58,201 nucleotides of DNA. It comes from Anaerolineales bacterium UBA2181. Its GTDB lineage: Bacteria > Chloroflexota > Anaerolineae > Promineifilales > UBA4811. Numbering within the stretch: position 1 is the stretch's first letter; every line of letters starts with the position of its first letter. Of this stretch, positions 1 through 7,360 are shown in pieces. A program made the translations under genes and the position numbers. Location of the stretch: NCBI GenBank assembly GCA_002328075.1, contig DCVT01000053.1:1-58201 (forward strand). Direction: 5' to 3'. Under the pieces are notes generated by a model, which was given only the letters and a program-made list of their open reading frames with translations, had not been told where the DNA came from and made no database searches.

Positions 1-129
1 TCCTCGTCACGAAAGAACTCACCCCCTTTGGCGAGCCAGAAAACCGTAGAACGTATCTTCGCCCACAAAACCGAGGTACAGATGGTCTGCTTCAAACAAA
101 CCGCGTTGCGGAGAGCGTTCTCCAAGCAT
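1..129 (-). pseudogene. IS1182-family-like transposase, N-terminal end, frameshifted, runs off the window
   Basis: Read on the minus strand from the ATG at 129, the product begins MLGERSPQRGLFEADHLYLG and continues into an FYGFLARQRG segment. This is the recognisable start of DDE transposases of the IS1182 type, which usually continue with (Q/E)LFRDEDF. Here a TGA follows RG, but if one G of the GGGGG run is dropped the expected EFFRDED follows. The gene therefore carries a +1 frameshift about 36 codons in, or the run was miscounted in assembly. A good Shine-Dalgarno (AGGAG, six bases before ATG) supports the start. The rest lies outside the window. Family assignment is from motif memory. Confidence 0.72.
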
Positions 130-133
130 GGGT

Positions 134-161
134 CACTCCTGAGCACTTGTTCACAGGAGTG
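134..161 (-). promoter_or_regulatory. Stem-loop covering the transposase ribosome-binding site
   Basis: An 8-bp perfect inverted repeat (CACTCCTG and CAGGAGTG) is separated by 12 bases. In the minus-strand transcript the 3' arm contains the AGGAG Shine-Dalgarno of the transposase starting at 129, and the 5' arm is its complement. Such hairpins at IS ends are known to block translation of the transposase when the element is read through from outside, while transcripts from the element's own promoter escape. The arms are seen; the role is inferred. Confidence 0.55.
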
Positions 162-670
162 TATCACCGACAGATCGAGACCGCCAACTTTTCGGCCAGG
201 TTTCTAGTATCGGGTGGCGCGCCCAGCGAGACGCGGCATACCTGGGCCGAGACATCGCAGATGGGCGGTTCGCCCTGGCCGTGAGCGATCTCGAGACGTC
301 AGAGAGTGGTGCGTTGCGCGAAAGCAGAAATCGGGCACAAGTTCAGACTGCGCGGTTGCCTTACTCTGCGCCCAAAGTGGCGAGGCTCTCCAGCCTCTCA
401 GCAATTCGGTCAGCTATTCATGACTCACTGTGTGACCGCAGTCCGCCACACCGACTGGTATCTTTGCTCCTTGATCACAGCTGGCATTGTACGGCAGGTA
501 GGTACTGGTGTTCGTTCGGCCGTGATTGCCGCCTTTGACCAGCGCCGCATATTCGTATGGTGAGCTCTAGGGTGTGGCGAGCCTGCTGTCATTCCTGCGC
601 GAGCGAGGGAGCCACCGCACAAGAAGGAGCACTTGCCCGAGTCCAACGAATAGGAGGAATAGGAGGCGAA
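162..670. other. No gene seen
   Basis: Short open frames here have no start signals and no recognisable protein character. The segment presumably holds the outer end of the IS at 1-161 and the promoter for the gene at 671. A weak -35/-10 pair (TTGCCG at 527-532, TATTCG at 551-556, 18 bases apart) is possible but not convincing. Confidence 0.5.
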
Positions 671-2011
671 ATGGCCGCCAAGAATAACGAGACACAGACA
701 GCGATCTGGAAAGCAATCAGCAGAAGGCGAACGTCCACCGCTGTTCTCACTGCAGTCTTGTTGGGGGGCTGGTTGGTATCGAATCACGTTGGGTTCGCCC
801 AACAGGTCGACATTCAGATTGGAGATACCGTAACGGTGGTCACCGGCGGAAGCGCGCTCAACCTGCGTGCTGAACCAGGCCTGGAGGGGGAGGTGATGGC
901 CAAGCTCGCCGTGGACACAGCCGTGAAGGTCGTGGGGGGGCCTCGGGTGGTCGATGGACAACAGTGGTGGCAAGTCGAGAGCGAATCAGGAATAGGTTGG
1001 TCAGCCGCCCAGTATCTGCGGGTGAAGGCGTCACCGTCTGCAGTTCAGGCCATGCAACCAGCCACTCAGGGGCCTTTATCGTCTGCGCCGTCAAGCTACT
1101 TTGTCCCTGGTGGAGGAGACCACATCGCTGATACGTATGGGTTTAGCTCCCTGTGTAGCGATTGGTACCGGACTAGCCACGTAACCCAGACAATCGAAGC
1201 GGCGGACCACGTGGCCTCCGTGTTGTCGGATATTGGGTACAGCAGCACCGCCCATCGGAATGCATCGCCGAGCCAAGCCGCGGAGCGTCTGTTACATGAC
1301 GAGGTATTCTTCTTCTTCGGCCACGGGGGCAACAATTACATCCAGTTCCTGGACGACGAATGCAGCGCGAGCAATTGGGAGAGCAACGCGGACTCGACGA
1401 CCGAGGCCCCCCACCTCAGGTTCGCCCTGCTGTTGGGCTGCGAAACCGGTCGGGATACAGACGCGCCGGACAACATCATGCGCCAGTTTGCTCACGCCGG
1501 CGCAGATAGAGTAATTGGGTTCCCACGGACCGTACCGGTGGATGTTGCCGACTATTGGAACAGCCATTTTTGGCAATATGCCGCTGTGGACGGCATGGAG
1601 GTGTACCAGGCGGCACGGAAAGCCGCCGCAGATAGCATACCCTATGCTGTCTGGAATGCCCGTTTCGGGCTCCCAGTGGCGGTGGTCGGTACCACGCAGG
1701 TCTACCTGGTAAGCCAGCCGGCTCAGGAGAAGGAGCCACCATTAGGAAGGCCCTCTGTGCCGTCTGTGCAGCCTGACAACGTATTGGAGCGTTGGGGCGC
1801 CGCGATACAGGCCTGGTTTGACCAGCTGCTGCAGAGCCTGCAAGAACGGCTCAACGAGTGGCTCGACCGACAAATGGACAACCTGCTGACCAAGCTGGTG
1901 GAATTCACCATGAGTCTGATGCAGCAGTGCTGCGCAGCCCCGCTAGGAGTGCCGTTGGCCGCGGCGGGCATCCACATCTGGCGGCACCGCCAAGCAGGGA
2001 GGAGGCGCTAA
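671..2011 (+). CDS. Secreted SH3b plus caspase-like (CHAT/gingipain-fold) protein
   Basis: The 446-residue product starts at ATG 671 behind AGGAGG. The longer frame from 557 has no ribosome-binding site. A membrane-spanning or signal segment (about residues 24-43) is followed by a bacterial SH3 domain (about 50-115) with the usual LNLRAEPG and WWQV motifs. A caspase-like domain follows: FFFFGHGG (His218) and LLLGCETG (Cys257) fit the His/Cys dyad of CHAT and peptidase C25 families. Near the C-terminus are a long amphipathic stretch (about 370-425) and a basic end. Inferred role: exported or envelope-bound cysteine protease-like protein, substrate unknown. It overlaps the next gene by one base (TAATG), so the two are probably co-translated. 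Confidence 0.72.
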   Translation: MAAKNNETQTAIWKAISRRRTSTAVLTAVLLGGWLVSNHVGFAQQVDIQIGDTVTVVTGGSALNLRAEPGLEGEVMAKLAVDTAVKVVGGPRVVDGQQWWQVESESGIGWSAAQYLRVKASPSAVQAMQPATQGPLSSAPSSYFVPGGGDHIADTYGFSSLCSDWYRTSHVTQTIEAADHVASVLSDIGYSSTAHRNASPSQAAERLLHDEVFFFFGHGGNNYIQFLDDECSASNWESNADSTTEAPHLRFALLLGCETGRDTDAPDNIMRQFAHAGADRVIGFPRTVPVDVADYWNSHFWQYAAVDGMEVYQAARKAAADSIPYAVWNARFGLPVAVVGTTQVYLVSQPAQEKEPPLGRPSVPSVQPDNVLERWGAAIQAWFDQLLQSLQERLNEWLDRQMDNLLTKLVEFTMSLMQQCCAAPLGVPLAAAGIHIWRHRQAGRRR

Positions 2012-2853
2012 TGACCACCAATGGATCGCGACGCAGGAGGCCCCGATGGCGAGGCTGCCTCACAGTGCTGATCCTCTTGGCGATTGCTCTGGGCGCCTTG
2101 TGGGTGCTAATTCAGTTGTCGCCCTGGAAGCTGGCCGCCAGAGTCGCCCCGGCCATTGCCGACTTTACCGGTGAGGCGGGTCTGCGCGTAAGGGAACTAC
2201 GGGAGGAAGAGACCTCGCTCGGCCAGATGGTCCAATACCAAGGTCAGCTCAAGAGCGGGGAGTTGGCTCTGTTTGACGTGGACAACAAGGGGAACGTTGT
2301 CGGCTTTTTCCGGCAGTACCAACCAGGCATGGCCGTTACTATCTCGCTTGAGACCGCCCAGCAGGTTGCTGACTCTTTCGTCCGCCAGCACTATACGAGT
2401 CCAAGCTTGATAGAGGGGCCGCCCGATACGGCTGAGCTGGTGGGCTCGATCGAAGGGGTTCGTTTCTACCGCTTTGTCTGGTTTGGCAGCGACGCCGAGA
2501 CGGGATCGCTGCTGCCCCAGCAGGTGTGCGTGGAGGTGAGCGCCCAGAACGGGCAGGTGGATGGCTACTATGCGCTGGACCAGGCGGTGACAGTGAGCGC
2601 TCGCCCGCAGGTAGATCGCCAGACGGCCGAGCAGGCAGCCCTTGGAATAGTGTCGTCGGGTGAACCCTTGCCAGCGGTGGAACGTTATGACCTGGTGATC
2701 ACAACGGTGCCTTTGCTGGACCCCGAGGGGAAGCAAGCCCTGGTTTGGCGGTTCACTCTGGCCTGGCCTCCCGATGAAAGCGGCTACACGCCGATGCTAG
2801 ATGTAATCGTCGATGCGCAGACAGGCGAGTTATTGAGCGTGGAGCCGTACTGA
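2011..2853 (+). CDS. Membrane-anchored PepSY-like protein
   Basis: A 280-residue protein with a basic N-terminus and one hydrophobic segment (about residues 17-38), so it is probably anchored with the bulk outside the cytoplasm. Repeated segments of the type TAQQVADSFVRQHY and TAEQAALGIV, and an end reading DVIVDAQTGELLSVEPY, match the PepSY fold, known from propeptides of secreted proteases and from protease-inhibitor regions. Its start overlaps the stop of the protease-like gene at 671-2011. The pairing suggests, by inference, that it controls or chaperones that protein. Confidence 0.62.
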   Translation: MTTNGSRRRRPRWRGCLTVLILLAIALGALWVLIQLSPWKLAARVAPAIADFTGEAGLRVRELREEETSLGQMVQYQGQLKSGELALFDVDNKGNVVGFFRQYQPGMAVTISLETAQQVADSFVRQHYTSPSLIEGPPDTAELVGSIEGVRFYRFVWFGSDAETGSLLPQQVCVEVSAQNGQVDGYYALDQAVTVSARPQVDRQTAEQAALGIVSSGEPLPAVERYDLVITTVPLLDPEGKQALVWRFTLAWPPDESGYTPMLDVIVDAQTGELLSVEPY

Positions 2854-2893
2854 TTCTGGTCCGTTTCTGTCCCCATTCGGAAAGGGGGCAGCT

Positions 2894-3657
2894 ATGTATT
2901 GTGTGTATTGCGGATCAAAGAATCCGGACACCGGCCTATTCCGTATTCGATGCGGCCAGAATATCGTGAGAGCCAATCTGACGGCAGCATCGACCGCTGG
3001 CGTGCCTCCATTCTCACCAACGGTTCCGCGCGTTCGCCCTCCCACGACCCATATGCACGTCCCACCTCAATGGCCTGCGGGACGCGGTCCGTGCGCATCG
3101 GCATTCGAACAGACCGTCACGACTCCCCGTGCGCCCCGAGAACCAGGCCGGCCTTCCGTATCCGTCACCGGACGCAAGTACGCCGTGACGTGCAGGGACC
3201 GGAGGCTGGTTGAGGCCTTTCTGGGTGGCACGCCTTGGGCGTGATTCTGCTGACAGCATCGCTGATGATCGCTGGAATGTCGGGAGTACAAAGCATTCAG
3301 TTGTTGGGCAGGAATGTGGCCGGCTTCCTGTTGCTCGGCTCGGACCAGGCACACCGCGGCCGGGTGGTAGATGCAGCCTGGAGATTGGACGGCACCCAGG
3401 TCGCCTCGCTAGGTAACGACGAGAGATCGATCTGGGACGCCCGGCAGATGACCGTGGCGGCCGAGTACCCACTCGTTACGTTCGGCAGGGTTGGTGCGAC
3501 GAACACAGTCAGCTGGCAGCCCAGGGGCGATGTCATTGTCCTGACGGTGGAGACCGGGTCGTGTTATAGGACGTTGGTACCGGAGTATTGCCGGTTGGTT
3601 AGCTCGGTGGCAGCCTGGCGGCCGCCGGCAGGTAGACGTGCGGCGCGCCGCGCGTGA
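2894..3657 (+). pseudogene. Decayed zinc-ribbon / membrane / WD40-type protein
   Basis: The first frame (2894-3244) begins MYCVYCGSKNPDTG, a zinc-ribbon start. Its second knuckle reads RIRCGQ, where CxxCGQ is expected, so one zinc ligand is lost. The frame then shifts. The second frame (from about 3235) gives a hydrophobic helix (VILLTASLMIAGM...) and then beta-propeller-like text (VVDAAWRLDGTQVASLGND, NTVSWQPRGD). These three parts in order are typical of single zinc-ribbon/transmembrane/WD40 proteins. The propeller stops after about two blades where it meets the convergent ABC permease. I read it as a broken, 3'-truncated gene. Confidence 0.55.
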
Positions 3658-5158
3658 AATCGATGCCGGGTGTCTGCTGGAACGGGCCGACGTACCACCA
3701 GATCAGGTAGACCACCTCAAAGAGCCGGCTGCCGGAGGAAAAGACGCCCAGCGCCAGCGCCAGGGCGGGGACAAAGAGGACCGCGCCCACCCACCCGGCC
3801 AGACCGGGCAGGTCGCCGCTGGAACGGGCAACCACCACCCCGCCGATCTCCAGCAGTGCCGTCGCCAGAACGCCGGCCAGCCAGGCGGCCGGAAGCTGGC
3901 GCAGCACCGGACGCGCCGACGAAAAGACCATCTGGTAGGTGTTGTTCTTCCGCTCGCGGTTGCCCATCTTGGACCAGATGGCCAGCGGCCACAGCCAGGC
4001 GACGGGCAGCAGGTACTGAACCGCCGTCGAGTGCGGGTTGGCCAAGATGGCGACGGTCAAGCCGGCCATGACGAGCCACCACCACCAGCGGCGGCCGTTG
4101 AGCAGCATGCGCAGCTCGGCAAAGAGCACCCCCAGGAAGGGGTTCACCTGGACCAGCTTGGAGACCAGCGGCGAGAGGCTGGGCAGCGCGATGCGCGTGC
4201 CCTTGTGCCGCTTCTGGACCGGCTCGCTTGCTTGCGCTTCGTCGGGCTTGGCCGGCGCGCGCCGCAGCCCTTCCCGCGAAGGGTCAAAGCGGGCGAACCA
4301 CGCCGCCGAGAGCAGGATCAGTCCCAGGCCAACGAGCGCCCACAGCCACTGCTGGCCGACGATGCCCGCGGTCCAGGCCAGCCCGGCCCAGTGGAATACC
4401 TTGAACTGAACGCCGGCGACACCGCCTTGAACGCTCATTATGCCGATCGCATCATTGGGAAAGTCCGCGCTGGCCGCCTCAACCAGAGACGCGTGAAAGA
4501 CGTTAACGCCCACCGGGTCGATCGGGATGGGCAGCGCCTGACCCAATTCAACCGAGAACCCGAGGAGCGCCAACCACAGGAAAAAGTAGACCACGTTGCC
4601 CACCGCCCCGCGCAGCCAGGGCACGGTCTCAAAGACCACCGCGACTGCGGCCGTCAGCGCCATGTAGGGCAGCCCGACGGCGAGAAACGGCATCAGCAGC
4701 GCACCTGGCTCCAGCGTCGCTTCCCGCTTGAGCAGCACCATGATCGCCGCTGCAGCCGCCAAAATCAGCACCAGCACGCCGAGCACCAGGCAGTTGCTGA
4801 TCCATTTTCCGATCAGGTACGCGGCCCTTCGGACCGGGGTCGTGGCGATGATCTGCCCCACGCCGGTGCGGCTATCGCGCGTGATGCAGTCATTGACCAG
4901 GTAAAAGCCAAAAAGGCCAAGCAGCATGTTGACCCAGAGCACCGTCATCGTGCCGATCCAGGCCGAGTTGAACTCGCCCCGGTATCGGGGTAGGCCTGAG
5001 GTAATGTCGGCCGGCAGCAGGCTCATGAGCAGCGTGCCGTTGTTCACCAGCACGCCGATATAGATGATCGCCGCCAGGACAAGCAAAAAGCCGTAACGGC
5101 GCGTACGCTCGTAGAAATCCGCCAGAGCCAGGTGGTAGAGGACGCGTAGGGTCTTCAT
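3599..5158 (-). CDS. ABC-2 type exporter permease
   Basis: A 519-residue membrane protein with about twelve hydrophobic segments in two halves joined by a charged linker (about residues 300-330). It has the ABC-2 pattern of an N-terminal cytoplasmic start (MKTLRVLYHLALADFYERTRR), a large first loop, and RDSRTGVGQIIATTPV in the first half. The start overlaps the ATPase stop (ATGA at 5155-5158), showing translational coupling. The last ~15 residues (after FTRGAP) look unrelated to the family and lie on the convergent decayed WD40 gene, so the C-terminus may have been remodelled. The transported substrate cannot be told. Confidence 0.82.
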   Translation of the reverse strand: MKTLRVLYHLALADFYERTRRYGFLLVLAAIIYIGVLVNNGTLLMSLLPADITSGLPRYRGEFNSAWIGTMTVLWVNMLLGLFGFYLVNDCITRDSRTGVGQIIATTPVRRAAYLIGKWISNCLVLGVLVLILAAAAAIMVLLKREATLEPGALLMPFLAVGLPYMALTAAVAVVFETVPWLRGAVGNVVYFFLWLALLGFSVELGQALPIPIDPVGVNVFHASLVEAASADFPNDAIGIMSVQGGVAGVQFKVFHWAGLAWTAGIVGQQWLWALVGLGLILLSAAWFARFDPSREGLRRAPAKPDEAQASEPVQKRHKGTRIALPSLSPLVSKLVQVNPFLGVLFAELRMLLNGRRWWWWLVMAGLTVAILANPHSTAVQYLLPVAWLWPLAIWSKMGNRERKNNTYQMVFSSARPVLRQLPAAWLAGVLATALLEIGGVVVARSSGDLPGLAGWVGAVLFVPALALALGVFSSGSRLFEVVYLIWWYVGPFQQTPGIDFTRGAPHVYLPAAARLPPS

Positions 5159-6033
5159 GCCTGCTCTCCCTGGCGCTGCGCCACCATCGTGAGGTACACA
5201 TCTTCCAGGTTGGGGGTCACCGGCCGGGCCTGCGGGCAGGGGCGCTCAGCCGAGACCGCCCGCACCTCAACCCCGTCCATGCGCCGGATCGTGCCGCTCA
5301 CCAGGAACCTCTTTTTCAGCGCGGGCAGCTCCTCGCTGGTGGCCATCCATTCCCACACCGAGCCGTCCATCTGCTTGAGGAGCTGCTCCGGGCGGGCGCG
5401 AGCCTTGAGGTGGCCCTTGTGGATGATCGCGATGTCCGTGGCAGTCGATTCCACGTCCGAGACGATGTGGGTGGAGAGGATGACAATCCGCTCGCTGCCC
5501 AGGTCGGAGAGCAGGTTGCGAAAGCGCACCCGTTCCTCTGGGTCGAGTCCCACGGTCGGCTCGTCCACAATGAGTAGCTGCGGATCGTTGAGCAGCGCCT
5601 GGGCGATGCCCACGCGCTGGCGCATCCCGCCGGAATAGCCGCCCAGCGGCCGGCGGGCGGCGTCGCGCAGATTGACCAGGTCCAGCAGGTCGGAGATTTC
5701 CCGACGGGCCTGTGCGCCGCTCATCCCCTTGATGGCCGCCATGTACTCAAGGAACTCCTGGGCCGACAGGTTGGGGTAGACGCCAAAGTCCTGCGGCAGG
5801 TAGCCCAGCACCGAGCGCAGCGCCTCCGGATCCTTGACCACATCCCGCCCGTTCCACAAAATGGTCCCGGCGGTGGGTCGGGTGATGGTTGCCAGCATGC
5901 GCATCAGGGTTGACTTGCCCGCCCCGTTGGGGCCCAACAGGCCGAGGATGCCCGGGGTCAGCGTCATGGAGAAATCGGTCAGGGCCTGCACACCCTTGTA
6001 GGCCTTGCTCAGGTTACGCGTCTCAATCGACAA
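5155..6033 (-). CDS. ABC transporter ATP-binding protein
   Basis: Cytoplasmic ATPase partner of the permease at 3599-5158. Visible motifs: Walker A GPNGAGKST, Q-loop LPQDFG, signature YSGGMRQR, Walker B LLIVDEP and the H-loop STHIV. The C-terminal ~70 residues follow the pattern of ABC-2 drug/natamycin-type ATPases. The open frame reaches back to 6129, but the residues upstream of LSIETRNLSKAYKG look non-coding. I placed the start at TTG 6033; no strong Shine-Dalgarno is close, so the start is the weak point. The two genes form a simple two-gene export operon. Confidence 0.82.
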   Translation of the reverse strand: MSIETRNLSKAYKGVQALTDFSMTLTPGILGLLGPNGAGKSTLMRMLATITRPTAGTILWNGRDVVKDPEALRSVLGYLPQDFGVYPNLSAQEFLEYMAAIKGMSGAQARREISDLLDLVNLRDAARRPLGGYSGGMRQRVGIAQALLNDPQLLIVDEPTVGLDPEERVRFRNLLSDLGSERIVILSTHIVSDVESTATDIAIIHKGHLKARARPEQLLKQMDGSVWEWMATSEELPALKKRFLVSGTIRRMDGVEVRAVSAERPCPQARPVTPNLEDVYLTMVAQRQGEQA

Positions 6034-6378
6034 AACAGTTGACGGTTCTATTTTCCCAGCTCCTTTCTTACCTACGCCTGGATTGTGGAGGCAAGGGTGG
6101 GTGTTCCAGTAGGCCCTTCTCCGCCGCAATCAGGCCAAACGGCACGAAAACCATCCAGAACGGTCGTCTGCAACTCCCCTGCGCGTCTGTCCAGAAAAAC
6201 GAGATCGTTCATGTGCCTCCTTGGCCGATCATGGCGTCACAATCTGCGCACAGCATATAAGCAAAACTCCTCGGCCGCATCCATCGGCCGACCAGTCTCA
6301 GAGTAGTCTATGGGTTGAGCTGTTGCCTATACCAGAGGGGTACCCGGCTCATACTTTAGTAGGATGCTCTGACTGGGC
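6034..6378. other. No gene seen upstream of the ABC operon
   Basis: Presumably holds the minus-strand promoter of the exporter. No credible coding frame, RNA or repeat was recognised before the decayed remnant that starts near 6379. Confidence 0.4.
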
Positions 6379-6491
6379 CCTGGACTCTGAACGGCGGCGC
6401 CGTTAGTGAGAACCGGGATACCTCTGAACAGATCTTTGCCGTGCCGGGGAGGTGAACGGTGGGGGTGACCGTCACCAATGTTGTCAACGCA
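6379..6491 (+). repeat. Decayed copy of the PKD-domain segment of the large GLUG gene
   Basis: Bases 6379-6491 align by eye with 12666-12778 of the GLUG-repeat gene with only scattered changes and small gaps. Shared stretches include CCTGGACTCTGAACGGC and ACGGTGGGGGTGACCGTCAC. The reading frame is no longer open, so this is a fossil copy. Together with the DUF2877 fragment at 6564 it shows that the 3' side of the GLUG locus was once duplicated here. Confidence 0.72.
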
Positions 6492-6563
6492 GCACATGCC
6501 GGCTGCTGGCAGAGGTCGGTGCCCTGGCTGCAGGGGCCTGGCCGTGGGTGGCGGGTCAGCAGC

Positions 6564-6854
6564 TCAGGGCGCCGGGTTCAGCGCCAGAAAGCCGGCCAGC
6601 GTGTCGGCGCCGGAGGTGGCGCCGTGGGCCAGCACGCCGCGGACAGCGGCTTCCGGCCCACCACTACCCACGAGGGGACCCAACAACCGGCGCCAGGTGG
6701 CGACCCCCTCGGCCTTTGCGGCTAGCTCACGTCCTTCGGGCTCCTCTCTCTGCGCGGTGGCTGCCTGGGAGAGCAAGGCCGTCACAGGGAAAGCGACCAC
6801 GGAAATAGAGGCAACAGCGAAGATCAGCGCGAGGCGGCGATTGCGATTCATCAT
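6564..6854 (-). pseudogene. Chimera: signal peptide fused to a DUF2877 C-terminal fragment
   Basis: A 96-codon frame starting at ATG 6854. The first ~35 residues are a clean signal peptide (MMNRNRRLALIFAVASISVV... ending near TAQREE). The last ~45 residues (LLGPLVGSGGPEAAVRGVLA, then HGATSGADTLAGFLALN) are the C-terminus of the DUF2877 protein also found at 14167-14752, with clear nucleotide similarity (6564-6700 versus 14170-14310). The fusion leaves out the DUF2877 core. Probably a recombination by-product rather than a working gene, though it could still be expressed. Confidence 0.5.
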
Positions 6855-6973
6855 ATCCCTGCGGTGGACAGCGTGAGGGGCGTTGGGGCGCTGTCGCGTT
6901 ACCGGACTGGGCGGCATTGTGGCACGCCCCACCCGCACCGTCAATGTCGCGGGTGCCGTGTTGGCCGACAAGC

Positions 6974-7259
6974 AGTAGAGTCCCCTTCTGCCCAAGTTGA
7001 AATCTCCCCTTTGGCAAGGGACATGAGCCGGAACGAGCTGCCAGCGATGGGCAGAGCCGGACTCAGCCGGCTGGAGATGACGCGGGCGGAAGAACAGAAG
7101 CGGTTCACGCAAAAGGCAGCGCAGCCGTCGGGGATCGACGTGCCACCAGTGCAGCGGCTTTGCCGGGCGGCTCGCCAGGTGGGTGCTGTTGGACTGGCGG
7201 GCGCCCGGCGCGCGAGTCCGAGCAATAACCGCTTTGCCTGCCAACGAGAACTATGGTAA
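6974..7259 (+). mobile_element. Left-end remnant of an ISNCY-like insertion sequence
   Basis: The end GTAGAGTCCCCTT(C)TGCC... at 6974 is nearly the same as that at 57384. It is followed by a frame from ATG 7023 to 7259 reading MSRNELPAMGRAGLSRLEMT and later RASPSNNRF. This fits the N-terminus of ISNCY-type transposases (MxELxxMSxxELxRLEVM, HTH, then RGRPSNNR), about 78 codons long. The catalytic part is absent. The fragment ends about 100 bases before the GLUG gene, so IS sequence may have supplied part of that gene's upstream region. Confidence 0.6.
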
Positions 7260-7360
7260 GCTGGCGCCCGCGGTGGTTTCCCCGGTCCTTGGACCAGAAT
7301 GGGGGGCGCACCTGCCAGCATATCATCATATCTGTCAGCCTTTCCTATTGGAGGATGGTG

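Noticed and set aside
3638..4993. 451-codon plus-strand frame across the ABC permease
   Set aside because: Antisense shadow: Gln/Arg/His/Asp-rich, no motif, and the opposite frame is a clear membrane transporter.
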